64,000 bases of DNA from Kitasatospora sp. NA04385 (GCF_013364235.1 NZ_CP054919.1:8025238-8089237), one strand, 5' to 3'. Positions 43,958-52,650 are shown, numbered from the stretch's first letter. Notes: a model not told the origin generated them from the letters alone. Program-made: numbers and translations.

Positions 43958-43978
43958 CGCCGTGCCGCCCGCGCGCGC

Positions 43979-44035
43979 CGTCAGTCCGGGCGTCCGCCGT
44001 GCTGCCGGGGTGCCGTCAGTCCGGGCGTCCGCCGT
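43979..44035. repeat. 22-bp direct repeat at the 3' end of a hypothetical gene
   Basis: CGTCAGTCCGGGCGTCCGCC followed by GT occurs at 43979-44000 and again at 44014-44035, and a partial copy overlaps the terminator at 43949. The second copy includes the stop codon and last residues (GGRPD) of the minus-strand gene ending at 44016, so the gene's terminal codons are duplicated downstream. Confidence 0.65.
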
Positions 44036-44390
44036 ACCGTCCGCGCAGCACCGGGCCCAGCTTGCGCTGCACCGAGCGCAGCCGGCGGACGGTCTCCGCG
44101 TCGTCCCACCCCGTGGTGGTGGACCAGTCGACGCCCGAGCCGACCAGGTCGCTGGCGAAGACGACCTCGGTGGCGAGCAGGGTGCGCGCCCAGTCCGCCG
44201 ACGACAGCGGGCGGTCGGCGCGGAGCGCGTCGGACAGCCGTCGGCACTGCACCAGCAGGTCCGCGGCGTCCGCGAACCCCATCGCGTAGGCCATCGCGTT
44301 CCCGCTGCGGGCCGGCCCGCCCCACTCGCCCAGCGCGCGCTCCAGCAGCCTGCGCTCCGGCGCGTCCAGCAGGTCACTCGGCCGCTGCAT
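44016..44390 (-). CDS. Small conserved-looking protein of unknown function
   Basis: A 124-residue soluble, helical protein without a recognised domain. It reads LLDAPERRLLERALGEWGGP at the start and ends with ETVRRLRSVQRKLGPVLRGR. The ATG at 44390 lies inside the 3' end of the MarR gene (17-bp overlap), so the two are probably one transcript. A GTG at 44444 would add an 18-residue repeat-encoded leader and is less likely. Confidence 0.65.
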   Translation of the reverse strand: MQRPSDLLDAPERRLLERALGEWGGPARSGNAMAYAMGFADAADLLVQCRRLSDALRADRPLSSADWARTLLATEVVFASDLVGSGVDWSTTTGWDDAETVRRLRSVQRKLGPVLRGRYGGRPD

Positions 44391-44940
44391 CCCGACCGGC
44401 CCTCCCGCTCCCGTGCTCGTGCTCGTTTCCACGTCCGCTTCCACTTCCGCTTCCGCTTCCGTTCCCGTTCCCGTTCCGGTCCGTGCTCCCGCCCGCGTGC
44501 CGCGCGACGATCTCCCGCACGGAGGTCAGGAATCCTTCCACGGTGGCCTGTTCGGCGGCCGACATCCCGTCGACCAGCGCGGCCGTCTCGCCGATCAGCG
44601 GGCCGAAGAAGCCCTGGCCGAGCGCGACCGCCCGTTCGGTGACCGCCAGCAGCACCCGCCGCCGGTCGTGCGGGTCGCGGCTGCGGCGGACGTGGCCCAG
44701 CCGCTCCAGCCGGTCCAGGACGGCGGTGGTGCCCGCCGAGTTGAGGCCCAGCTCGCGGCCGAGCCGGCCGGGCGTGGCCGGTGTCCCCTCCCGGGCGGCG
44801 TCCAGCAGCGCGATCAGCGCCCGCAGGTCGGTCGGGTGCAGGCCGTGGCGCTGCGCGAACGCGGCGGCCAGCAGGTCGAGTTCGACGGTGAGCGCGCGCA
44901 ACCGGTGCACGGTGCGCAGGCCCGGCCCTGGATCGTCCAT
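44374..44940 (-). CDS. MarR-family regulator with low-complexity tail
   Basis: A 188-residue winged-helix regulator. The DNA-binding region includes LGRELGLNSAGTTAVLDRLERLGHV and the wing RRSRDPHDRRRVLLAVT. After residue 150 the sequence becomes a Gly/Asn/Ser tail (GNGNGSGSGSGSG) encoded by tandem hexamers at about 44420-44480; ordinary MarR proteins end near residue 150. It diverges from an alpha/beta hydrolase gene across a perfect palindrome, the obvious operator. The ATG is at 44940. Confidence 0.88.
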   Translation of the reverse strand: MDDPGPGLRTVHRLRALTVELDLLAAAFAQRHGLHPTDLRALIALLDAAREGTPATPGRLGRELGLNSAGTTAVLDRLERLGHVRRSRDPHDRRRVLLAVTERAVALGQGFFGPLIGETAALVDGMSAAEQATVEGFLTSVREIVARHAGGSTDRNGNGNGSGSGSGSGRGNEHEHGSGRAGRDAAAE

Positions 44941-44994
44941 CTGCTCGGCCTCTCGTGGGGGCGGTTGTCCGCGGGGGTTCCGACCCGCATAGTA

Positions 44995-45009
44995 TCTCGC
45001 TGAGCGAGA
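44995..45009. promoter_or_regulatory. Perfect MarR operator palindrome
   Basis: TCTCGCT-G-AGCGAGA (7-bp arms and one central base) lies between the divergent MarR and hydrolase genes, with a further half-site GAGCGAGA just downstream. Its position 38 bp before the hydrolase ATG suits repression of both genes by the MarR protein. Confidence 0.7.
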
Positions 45010-45047
45010 AGATTGCCGAGCGAGACACTTTTCCGGGGAGACCCAGC

Positions 45048-45896
45048 ATGGGATTCGACCGTTCCGCCTTCCTGTCCGCCTACGACACCCTGCTCGACCG
45101 CTGGCCCGTCCCGGTGGAGACGCTCGACCTGGACACCCCCTGGGGCACCACCCGGGTCAACGCCGCCGGACCGCCCGACGCCCCGCCCCTGCTGCTGCTC
45201 CACGGCGGTGGCGCGACCGCCGCGAGCTGGTGGGCCAACGCCGCCGCACTCGCCCGCACCTCCCGGGTGCTGGCCGTCGACCGGATCGGCGAGGCCGGCC
45301 GCTCCACCGCGGACGGGCGCACGCCCCCGCGCACCGTCGACGACCTGCACGGCTGGCTGGACGCCGTCCTGGACGCGCTCGGCGCCGACCGCGTCGACCT
45401 GTGCGGCCACTCGTACGGCGGCTGGATCGCCCTGACCCACGCGCTGCGCCGCCCCGAGCGGGTCGCCCGGCTCGCCCTGCTCGACCCCACCGGCTGCCTC
45501 ACCCGCTACCGCCCCTCCTACCTGCTGCACGCCGCCCCGATGCTGGCCCGCCCCGACGAACGCCGGGCCCGGGCCTTCCTCGCCTGGGAGACCGGCGGCG
45601 CCGCCCTCGACCCGGACTGGACCCGCCTGTACGGCCTGGCCGCGACCTTCCCGGCCACCCGCCCCGTCACCGGCCCCCGCCCCACCGCCGCCGCCCTGGC
45701 CGCCCTGGAGACCCCCTGCCTGCTGCTCCCCGCCGCCGACAGCCGCACCCACCACGCACGCACCCTGGCCGCCCGCGCCGCGGCCCTGCTCCCGCGGGCC
45801 CGCGTCCGCACCCTGGAGGGCGTCTCGCACCACGGCCTCCCGTACCTGCGGGCCGACGCGCTGAACACTGAACTGACCGCCTTCCTGGCCCGCTGA
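45048..45896 (+). CDS. Alpha/beta-hydrolase fold protein
   Basis: A 282-residue hydrolase. The oxyanion-hole motif is LLLLHGGGATAASWW, the nucleophile Ser is in LCGHSYGGWIAL, the acid is probably in LLPAADSRTHHA, and His is in GVSHHGLPYLRAD. It is likely an esterase or a small-molecule hydrolase linked to resistance, as is common for MarR-controlled genes. GGGGAG precedes the ATG at 45048. Confidence 0.88.
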   Translation: MGFDRSAFLSAYDTLLDRWPVPVETLDLDTPWGTTRVNAAGPPDAPPLLLLHGGGATAASWWANAAALARTSRVLAVDRIGEAGRSTADGRTPPRTVDDLHGWLDAVLDALGADRVDLCGHSYGGWIALTHALRRPERVARLALLDPTGCLTRYRPSYLLHAAPMLARPDERRARAFLAWETGGAALDPDWTRLYGLAATFPATRPVTGPRPTAAALAALETPCLLLPAADSRTHHARTLAARAAALLPRARVRTLEGVSHHGLPYLRADALNTELTAFLAR

Positions 45897-46032
45897 GGTT
45901 CGGCGGCGTCCGGGGGTGTTCGGGGGCGTCCGGGGGGACCGGCCGAGGTCCGGTGCGGCCCGGGCCGGTGCGGGCGGGGTCGGGAGCGCGGTCCATACTT
46001 GGGCGATCCGCTCGTCGAGAGGCACCGCCCGC

Positions 46033-46761
46033 ATGGCCGAGAACCCCACCGCCCCGCCCCGGGCGCTGCTCCAGCTGACCGGCGTGAGCCGCTCGTACGG
46101 CGGCCGGGAGGTGCTGCACCCCGTCGACCTCGCGCTGGCCGCCGGCGAGTGCGTGGCGCTGCTCGGGCACAACGGCTCCGGCAAGTCGACCCTGCTGCGG
46201 GTCGCGGCCGGACGCGACCTGCCGACCGGCGGCACGGTGCGCTTCGACGGCCTGCCGATGGACGAGAACGACCCCCGGATCCGGGCCCGGGTCGCCGTCG
46301 TCGGCGACACCGTCGCCCACTACCCCGACCTGACCGTGCGCGAGCACCTGCTGCTGGTCGCCGTCGCGCACGGGGTCGCCGACGCCGCCGACTGGGTCGA
46401 CCAGGTGCTGGAGAACCGCTCGCTCACCGAGCGGGCCGACGCCCTGCCCTCCGCCCTCTCCTCCGGCCAGCTCCAGGCCCTGCTGCTGGCCTGCGCCCTG
46501 GTCCGCCCCCGCGACCTGCTGCTGCTCGACGAACCCGAGCAGCGCCTCGACCCGGAGGCCCGCCGCCGGCTCGCCGAACTCCTGAAGGCCGAACTCGCCG
46601 ACGGCGTCGCCGTGCTCCTGGTCACCCACCACACCGACCTCGCCCTGGAGGTCGCCGACCGCGCGGTGGTCCTGGAGGACGGCCGGATCCTCCGCCAGGG
46701 CCCGCCCGCCCGGGTGCTCGCCGCCGACGCCCCCGGCACCGGAACGGCCGGCCTCCGGTGA
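46033..46761 (+). CDS. ABC exporter ATP-binding protein
   Basis: A 242-residue ATPase. Walker A is GHNGSGKST, the signature is LSSGQLQAL (a relaxed LSGGQ), Walker B is LLLLDEPEQ and the H-loop is VTHHTD. Its size and partner fit the two-component bacterial exporters in which the permease is a separate large membrane protein. GAGAGG precedes the ATG at 46033, and its stop overlaps the permease start (GTGA). Confidence 0.9.
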   Translation: MAENPTAPPRALLQLTGVSRSYGGREVLHPVDLALAAGECVALLGHNGSGKSTLLRVAAGRDLPTGGTVRFDGLPMDENDPRIRARVAVVGDTVAHYPDLTVREHLLLVAVAHGVADAADWVDQVLENRSLTERADALPSALSSGQLQALLLACALVRPRDLLLLDEPEQRLDPEARRRLAELLKAELADGVAVLLVTHHTDLALEVADRAVVLEDGRILRQGPPARVLAADAPGTGTAGLR

Positions 46762-48525
46762 GCCGCCCGGACACCGAAACCGAGGCCGGGGTCGAAATTG
46801 AGGTCAGGGCCTTGACCGGGAGCGGGAGCGCGGCCGGACCCGGGGAGCCGGACCAGGACGGCGCGGCCGCCGAGTGGACGGCGGACGACGACTGGACCGA
46901 CGAGGCGCTCGCCCTGCTGCGCGCCCTGCGCGCCCCGCACCGGCGCAACCGGGCCAAGCAGGCCGCCTTCGCGCTCTACTGCACCGTGCTGCTCCTGCTG
47001 ATCTGGGGCGGCATCCCCAGCCTCGGCCTGTTCCTCCAGGCCTCGATGGGCGCCGACTACACCGCGCACGGCCCCGCCCTGCTGGCCGCCATGCCCAGCG
47101 GCGTCGCCGCGGTCGGACTCGGCGTCCTGCTGCTGGCCGTCCGCGACGGCCTGTGGCGCGGCCCGGTCGTCCCGCCCCGGGCCACCAGCGACTGGCTGCT
47201 CGCGCACCCCGTCCGGCCCCGCCCGGTGCTGCGGCCCTGGTTCTGGCTCTCCTGCGCCCTGGCCGCCTTCCCCGGCCTGGTGGTCGCCCTCGGCGGCACG
47301 GTCGCGCTCGGACTGACCGTGCGCACCGGCCTGCCCGCCGCCCTCGGCTGGTGCCTGCCCGGCGCGCTCTGCCTGCCGCTGCTGGGCGTCTGCGCCGGCC
47401 TGCTGTTGCAGCACGACCCGCGGGCCGCCCGCTGGGCCCGGCTGCTCACCCCGTACGCCACCGTGCTGGTCCTGGGGCTCGCCACGCAGAGCGCGCTGGC
47501 CGCCGCCGGGCACTCCGTGCACTGGCTGGAGCGGATCGAACTGTGGTCGGGCCCGTGGGGCTGGGCGGGCACCGCCGCGCTGGCCCCGACGCCCGCCGCC
47601 GTCCCCGGCGGGCCGCTCGCCGCCGCCCTGCTGGTGCTGCCGACCGCGCTGTGCCTGCTGCTCGCGGACCGGGCCGTCGGCACCGTGTCACTGAGCCTGC
47701 TGCGGGAACGGGCCCGGACCGCCGCCGGGGTGCTGGCCGCGCTGCGGACGGTCGAACTGCGCGCCGCCCGGCTGGCCGTGGCCGGCGCCTCCGAAGGCGG
47801 ACGCCGGACCCGGGTGCGGCTGCCCGCGCCCCGCCGGGCCTGGCTGGCCCTGTACTGGCGCGACGCCCTCTCCCTGCTGCGCACGCCCGCCCGGATCGGA
47901 CGCGCGGTGCTGCTGGCGGTGCCCGCCCTGCTCTGCGCCGTCCCGGCGCACGACACCCGGGGCGCGCTGTCCTGGGCGGTCACGGCGCTCGCGCTGCTCT
48001 TCGGCTACCTCGCCCTCGCCCAGCTGCTGGAACCGGCCCGGATCGAGACCGACGACGTGCGCCGCTCGTCCTGGTCCCCGTACCCGTTCGCCGGCCTGAT
48101 GCTGCGCCACGCGGTGGTGCCCGCCGTGCTCGGCCTGGCCCTGGCGGTGGCCGGCGCGGTCGCGGTGCTGCTGCTCGGCGGCGGGGCGGCGGCCTGGCTG
48201 GCGCCCCTCGCGGTGCCGCCCCTGGTCGCGGCCGGACTGGTGAACGCCTGCCGCGGCGCGGCCCGCCGCGACCTGCTCTACCGCTCGCCGCAGCCCAACG
48301 GCGGGGAGCACCGGCGTCGCGATGTTCGCCGCCTGGTACGCGGCCGGCCCGGCGGTGGCCGTGCCGCTGCTGGCCGTGCCGCTCTCGGCGGCGCTGCGCG
48401 CCGGGACGGCGGCCGCACTGCCGCAGGTCGCGCTGTTCGGCGCGGTGCTGGCCGCCGTCCTGCTCCAGTGGGCCCGGGCCAGAGCCACCGCACTGCCCGC
48501 CCGGGCCCGCCCCGGCCGCTCCTAG
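46758..48525 (+). CDS. ABC exporter membrane protein, apparent frameshift near the end
   Basis: About 590 residues of a membrane component with at least 11 hydrophobic segments, starting at the GTG at 46758. At about 48303-48306, a run of four Gs shifts the frame. Up to SPQPNG the sequence is a membrane protein; afterwards the original frame becomes Arg/Gly-rich and runs to 48647, while the +1 frame continues the hydrophobic pattern (MFAAWYAAGPAVAVPLLAVP) and stops at 48525. Removing one G restores one protein. This is either a real inactivating or phase-varying slip, or a sequence error. Confidence 0.7.
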
Positions 48526-48557
48526 GCAGCCTAGGGGCTCCCGGACCGGCCCGGTCC
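48521..48557 (+). terminator. Double hairpin after the ABC permease
   Basis: Two perfect 7-bp inverted repeats lie in tandem: CCTAGGC-A-GCCTAGG (48521-48535) and GGACCGG-C-CCGGTCC (48543-48557). They overlap and follow the +1-frame stop at 48525, which supports that stop as the genuine end of the permease gene. Confidence 0.5.
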
Positions 48558-48618
48558 AGGTCGCCGCCCTCCCTCTCCGCGGGCTGCGCGGGGTGCGGCC
48601 GAGGCCGGCCGGAGAAAA

Positions 48619-48704
48619 TGCGCATGCGCAAGTTTGCTCATGCGTAAAGTTTCGAGCGGGGCGGGAGCGTGCCGAGCCGCAAGATCGCCGACGCGCAATC
48701 TTGC
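48619..48704. promoter_or_regulatory. Cluster of palindromic boxes upstream of the TetR gene
   Basis: TGCGCATGCGCA (48619-48630) is a perfect 12-bp palindrome. GCAA-GT-TTGC (48628-48637) and GCAA-TC-TTGC (48695-48704) are two copies of a GCAA-N2-TTGC box, and GCAAGAT (48679 onward) with ATCTTGC forms a larger inverted repeat. This is probably the autoregulatory operator region of the TetR protein, 49-134 bp before its ATG. Confidence 0.5.
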
Positions 48705-48752
48705 CGGTGCGAAAGTCTGCGGGCGCGCAGCGTGCCGTGGAAGGCTGGCGGC

Positions 48753-49538
48753 ATGACGACATCCGGATTGCGGGAGCGGAAGAAGCGGGCCACCCGGGCG
48801 GCCCTGCGCGAGGCGGCGCTGCGGCTGGCCCTGGAGCACGGCCCGGACGGCGTGCGGGTCGAGGACATCGCGGAGGCGGCCGGGGTCTCCCCGCGCACCT
48901 ACAACAACTACTTCGCCAGCCGCGAGCAGGCGATCGCCGCCGCCGTCGCCGCCGACCGGGAGGAGCGGATCGCGGCGGCCGTCGCCGCCCGGCCCGCGGA
49001 CGTGCGGCTGGCCGACGCCGTCGCCGACGCGGTGGTCGAGCAGTATGCGGACCCCGGCGCGCAGTCCCCCGAGGCGCTGCGGCTGGTCGTGGCCCGGCCC
49101 GCGCTGCGCGAGGCGTTCCTCGACACCGCCGCCGGGATCGGGCCCCCGCTCGCCGAGGCGATCGCCGGACGCCTCGGCGAGGCCGCGCCGGAGACCGCCC
49201 GGGTCCTCGCGGCGAGCACCGCCGCGGCGGTCCGCATCGCGCTGGAGGACTGGCTCCGCCCGGCGGACGGGGAGGAGGGCCGGGAAGCGGAGGGCCGGGA
49301 GACGGCGGGCCGGGGCGCGGGGCGGTCGGCGGCCCGGTCGTTCCCGCCGGTGCGCCGGCCGGGCGGCTGCGGGCGGTGCTGGCCCCGCTCGCGCCCGCTT
49401 TCGACGCCGCCGAGCAGCAGGCCCGGCCGGAGCGCGGCCAGGTGCGGCGGGTGGTGCCGAACCTGCGGGTGGCGGGGGAGGGGGCGCAGCGCAGGAACCT
49501 GGAGTTCTACCGCCTGCTCGGCCTCGAGGAGGCCATGA
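48753..49538 (+). CDS. TetR-family regulator, 3' part apparently frameshifted
   Basis: A TetR protein whose N-terminal 170 residues are normal: RERKKRATRAALREAALRL, then VEDIAEAAGVSPRTYNNYF as helix-turn-helix, and a ligand domain to EDWLRPADG. After a GGGCCGGGA-rich repeat at about 49270-49320, this frame becomes an implausible Arg/Pro-rich tail to 49538. A plausible TetR C-terminus (RLRAVLAPLAPAFDAAEQQ) appears in the frame shifted by -1 and is contiguous with the following VOC gene. It probably regulates the ABC exporter. Confidence 0.72.
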   Translation: MTTSGLRERKKRATRAALREAALRLALEHGPDGVRVEDIAEAAGVSPRTYNNYFASREQAIAAAVAADREERIAAAVAARPADVRLADAVADAVVEQYADPGAQSPEALRLVVARPALREAFLDTAAGIGPPLAEAIAGRLGEAAPETARVLAASTAAAVRIALEDWLRPADGEEGREAEGRETAGRGAGRSAARSFPPVRRPGGCGRCWPRSRPLSTPPSSRPGRSAARCGGWCRTCGWRGRGRSAGTWSSTACSASRRP

Positions 49539-49792
49539 ACCACGGCTGGATCATGACGCTGATCGCGCCCAGCAGCCCGACCGCGCAGCTCAGCCTCGCC
49601 ACCCGGGACGCCACCGCGCCCGTCGTGCCGGACCTCAGCGTCGAGGTGGACGACGTGGACGCGGTGCACGAGGCGGTCCGGGCGACGGGCGCGGAGATCG
49701 TCCACCCGCTCAGCGACGAGGAGTGGGGCGTGCGCCGGTTCTTCGTGCGGGACCCGAACGGCCGGGTGGTCAACGTCCTCGGCCACCGCTGA
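49442..49792 (+). CDS. VOC-family (glyoxalase/bleomycin-resistance-like) protein
   Basis: A 116-residue single VOC domain: VVPNLRVAGEGAQRRNLEFY at the start, LIAPSSPTAQLSLATRD in the middle and FFVRDPNGRVVNVLGHR at the end. I start it at the GTG at 49442, with GGAG upstream. The reading frame is open far upstream and joins the likely true end of the TetR protein without a stop, so a TetR-VOC fusion cannot be excluded. Confidence 0.78.
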   Translation: MRRVVPNLRVAGEGAQRRNLEFYRLLGLEEAMNHGWIMTLIAPSSPTAQLSLATRDATAPVVPDLSVEVDDVDAVHEAVRATGAEIVHPLSDEEWGVRRFFVRDPNGRVVNVLGHR

Positions 49793-49800
49793 CGGCACCC

Positions 49801-49838
49801 GCCGGGCCCGGGCCCCTCACGGCGTCCCGGGGCCCGGC
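49801..49838. terminator. Hairpin between convergent VOC and tautomerase genes
   Basis: GCCGGGCCC (49801-49809) pairs with GGGCCCGGC (49830-49838). The right arm reaches the first base of the tautomerase gene's stop codon, so it can end transcripts from the left and possibly both. Confidence 0.35.
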
Positions 49839-50197
49839 TACCAGCCCGTGCGCAGCCGGTAGGAGGCGGCCAGGTCGCGGACCTCCGCCGAGCGGACCAC
49901 CTCCCGGCCCAGCACCGGCCGCAGGTGCTTGTCCAGCAGCCGCAGCACCTCCTCCGCCAGCCGGCCCTTGAGCCCCTCCGGCCGGCCGGGCAGCAGGCCG
50001 ATCGCGATGTGGACGAAGGCGACCAGCTGTCCGTCCGCGGTGTCGACCCAGGTCTCGTCGGCCGGGCGGAAGAAGGTCTTGCACACCCCTCTGGACGCCA
50101 CCCACTCGCGCACCAGCGGGTGCAGGTCGCGGACGAAACCGGGGCGGTCGAAGACGTCGGCGAGCTGCGGAGAGTAGTCGACGGTGATGTGGGGCAT
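49838..50197 (-). CDS. Tautomerase-fold protein (CHMI-like)
   Basis: A 119-residue protein of the 5-carboxymethyl-2-hydroxymuconate isomerase family. After Met1 removal, Pro2 (MPHITVDYS) would be the catalytic N-terminal proline. VHIAIGLLPGRPEGLKGRL is typical of the family. No aromatic degradation genes are nearby, so its role is open. GAGG precedes the ATG at 50197. Confidence 0.85.
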   Translation of the reverse strand: MPHITVDYSPQLADVFDRPGFVRDLHPLVREWVASRGVCKTFFRPADETWVDTADGQLVAFVHIAIGLLPGRPEGLKGRLAEEVLRLLDKHLRPVLGREVVRSAEVRDLAASYRLRTGW

Positions 50198-50605
50198 GGT
50201 GGAGACCTCTTCGCGCAGATGCTTGGCTTCTACATCCGCCTATCCTCTCCCCGGCCCGCCCCGGCCCCGCCCCCGGGGTGCCCGGACGGCGGACGCCCCC
50301 GGCCCGCCACCGGAACTGACGTTCCCTCAGGTGAACAGGGGTTGGTGGGAACCGGTCCACCGGCCGCGGAAATCCGGGCGCGGCCATTGGCCCGCTCCGA
50401 TCCGGGAGTGTAGGAATGGGCGTATGACCCGGTTCCGGGCAGCACCCGGTGGACGCAGCGTGGCGGACCAGAGCCCTCCGCGACAGCTGTCCAGCGCCTC
50501 GCGCCCCGTCCCCGCGACGCCCCGGGCCCACGCCCAGCCCCAGCCCCAGGCTCGCGTCCCCGCTCCGGCTCCCGTCCCCGTCCCCGTCCCCGCCGGACGG
50601 CCCGG
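50198..50605. other. 408-bp divergent intergenic region
   Basis: This region lies between the tautomerase gene (minus) and the SpoIIE-type phosphatase gene (plus). The right half, at about 50535-50597, consists of imperfect repeats of CCCAGCC and then CCGTCCC-type hexamers directly before the phosphatase ATG. I see no ribosome site of normal strength and no gene in it. Confidence 0.5.
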
Positions 50606-52627
50606 ATGACGGCCGCCGCCCCCCGAACGGGTCGCCACCGCGCTCCCGAACCCGTCCTGGTCCGCGAAGGCGTGCTGCTGCTCGACGCCAATCTGCTGAT
50701 CCGCTACGCCAACGACGAGGCCCGCCGCCTGCTCGACCTGCCCGCGGACTGCGCGGGCCACCGGCTCGACGCGTTCGCCCTGCCGGCCGCACTCACCGTC
50801 CTGCTGCGCGGCGGCGAGCTGGCCGGCGTCCCCGTCACCGTCCACGGCCGCCCCCTCACCGTCGACCTGCACCCCGCCGACCACGCGGGCGGGACGTCCT
50901 GCCGGATCGCCACCCTGCGCGACAGCGCCCCGCTCACCGGCCCCGACACCGCCCGGCTGCGGCTGGAACTGCTCTACCGGGCCGGCGCCTCGATCGGCAC
51001 CACCCTCGACATCACCCGCACCTGCGAGGAACTCGCCGCCGCCCTCGTCCCCGCCTTCGCCGACTTCGCCTGCGTCGATTTGTACGAGGGCGTCCCGGCC
51101 GGCGGCGAACCGCGCCCCGACCGGGGCCGCCCGCTGCGCCGCGCCGCGCTGGCCGGCGTCACCGAGCTGCCGCCGCTGCTGGCACCCGGCTCGCCCGTCC
51201 CGCTGATCCCCGGCACCCCCCGGGCCCGGGCCGTCGCCGGACTGTGCTCGGTGGTCGAGCCCGACCTGTCCGCCGCGCTGGACGCCTGGGACGAGGTCAG
51301 CCCCGGCACCGTCGACGCGATGCGCGCCCAGCGGGTGCACACCCTGGTCACCGTGCCGCTGACGGTCGGCGGGACGCTGCTGGGCGTGGCCACCTTCTGG
51401 CGGGCCCGCCCGCGCCCGGCCTTCGACGAGGAGGACCGCACCCTCGCCGAGGAGCTCACCGCCCGCGCCGCCGTCCTGGTCGAGAACGCCCGCCGCTACA
51501 CCCGCGAGCACACCGTGGCCGTCGCCCTCCAGCACAGCCTGCTGCCCGCCGGCCTGCCCGAGCAGCACGCCCTGGAGGTCGCCTCCCGCTACCAGCCCGC
51601 CCAGGCCGGGGTGGGCGGCGACTGGTTCGACGTCATCCCGCTCTCCGGCGCCCGGGTCGCCCTGGTCGTCGGCGACGTGGTCGGCCACGGCGTGCACGCG
51701 GTGGCCACCATGGGGCGGCTGCGCACCGCCGTGCACACCTTCTCCTCGCTCGACCTCGCCCCCGACGAGTTGCTCGGCCACCTCGACGCCCTGGTCAACC
51801 GCCTGGACCAGGAGCACCCCGCGCCCGCCGGAGCCGAACGCCCGATCACCGGCGCGACCTGCCTGTACGCCGTCTACGACCCGGTCACCCGCCGCTGCAC
51901 GCTCGCCCGGGCCGGCCACCTGCCACCCGCCGTGGCCTACCCCGACGGCCGGGTCGAGATCGTCGACCTGCCCGCCGGGCCGCCGCTCGGCGTCACCGGC
52001 CTGCCCTACGAGACCGCCGAGCTCGAACTCCCCGAGGGCAGCCGGCTCGTGCTGTACACCGACGGGCTGCTGGAGTCCCGCGACCAGGACATCGACCACG
52101 GCCTGAAACTGCTGCGCACCGCCCTCACCCGCCCCGACCGGGGCCCGGCGCAGACCTGCGAGGACCTGCTCGCCGCTCTGCCGCCCGCCGACCCCGCCGA
52201 CGACATCGCCCTGCTGGTGGCCCGCACCCGCGCGCTGCCCGCCGACCACGTCGCCGACTGGGACGTCCCCGCCGACCCCGCCGCCGTCGCCCGGATCCGC
52301 GCCGCGGTGCTGCGCCGGCTCGACGACTGGGGCCTGTCCGAGCAGGCCTTCGCCGCCGAACTCGTGCTCAGCGAGCTGATCACCAACGCCATCCGGTACG
52401 CCGCCGCGCCGATCCGGGTCCGGCTGCTGCGCGACCGGGCGCTGATCTGCGAGGTCTGGGACGGCTCGGCCACCTCCCCGCACCTGCGCCACGCCACCGA
52501 CACCGACGAGGGCGGGCGCGGCCTGTTCCTGGTCGCCCAGCTTGCCGAGCGCTGGGGCACCCGCTACCCCGCCAGCGGGAAGGTCATCTGGGCGGAACTG
52601 CCGCTGGGGGAGTCGCCGGGGCGGTAG
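50606..52627 (+). CDS. PAS/GAF-SpoIIE phosphatase-HATPase signalling protein
   Basis: A 673-residue multidomain regulator. An N-terminal PAS-like part (about 20-110), a GAF domain (about 125-300), a PP2C-SpoIIE phosphatase (about 310-535; GGDWFDVIPL, VVGDVVGHG, ARAGHLPPAV, YTDGLLESRD) and a C-terminal RsbW-like ATPase (about 555-670; LSELITNAIRYA, DEGGRGLFLV) are all visible. Streptomycete proteins of this layout act on anti-sigma or anti-anti-sigma pairs in stress and development. The ATG at 50606 lacks a clear ribosome site. Confidence 0.9.
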   Translation: MTAAAPRTGRHRAPEPVLVREGVLLLDANLLIRYANDEARRLLDLPADCAGHRLDAFALPAALTVLLRGGELAGVPVTVHGRPLTVDLHPADHAGGTSCRIATLRDSAPLTGPDTARLRLELLYRAGASIGTTLDITRTCEELAAALVPAFADFACVDLYEGVPAGGEPRPDRGRPLRRAALAGVTELPPLLAPGSPVPLIPGTPRARAVAGLCSVVEPDLSAALDAWDEVSPGTVDAMRAQRVHTLVTVPLTVGGTLLGVATFWRARPRPAFDEEDRTLAEELTARAAVLVENARRYTREHTVAVALQHSLLPAGLPEQHALEVASRYQPAQAGVGGDWFDVIPLSGARVALVVGDVVGHGVHAVATMGRLRTAVHTFSSLDLAPDELLGHLDALVNRLDQEHPAPAGAERPITGATCLYAVYDPVTRRCTLARAGHLPPAVAYPDGRVEIVDLPAGPPLGVTGLPYETAELELPEGSRLVLYTDGLLESRDQDIDHGLKLLRTALTRPDRGPAQTCEDLLAALPPADPADDIALLVARTRALPADHVADWDVPADPAAVARIRAAVLRRLDDWGLSEQAFAAELVLSELITNAIRYAAAPIRVRLLRDRALICEVWDGSATSPHLRHATDTDEGGRGLFLVAQLAERWGTRYPASGKVIWAELPLGESPGR

Positions 52628-52650
52628 CGCCCGACGGTCTCACCCGGGCT

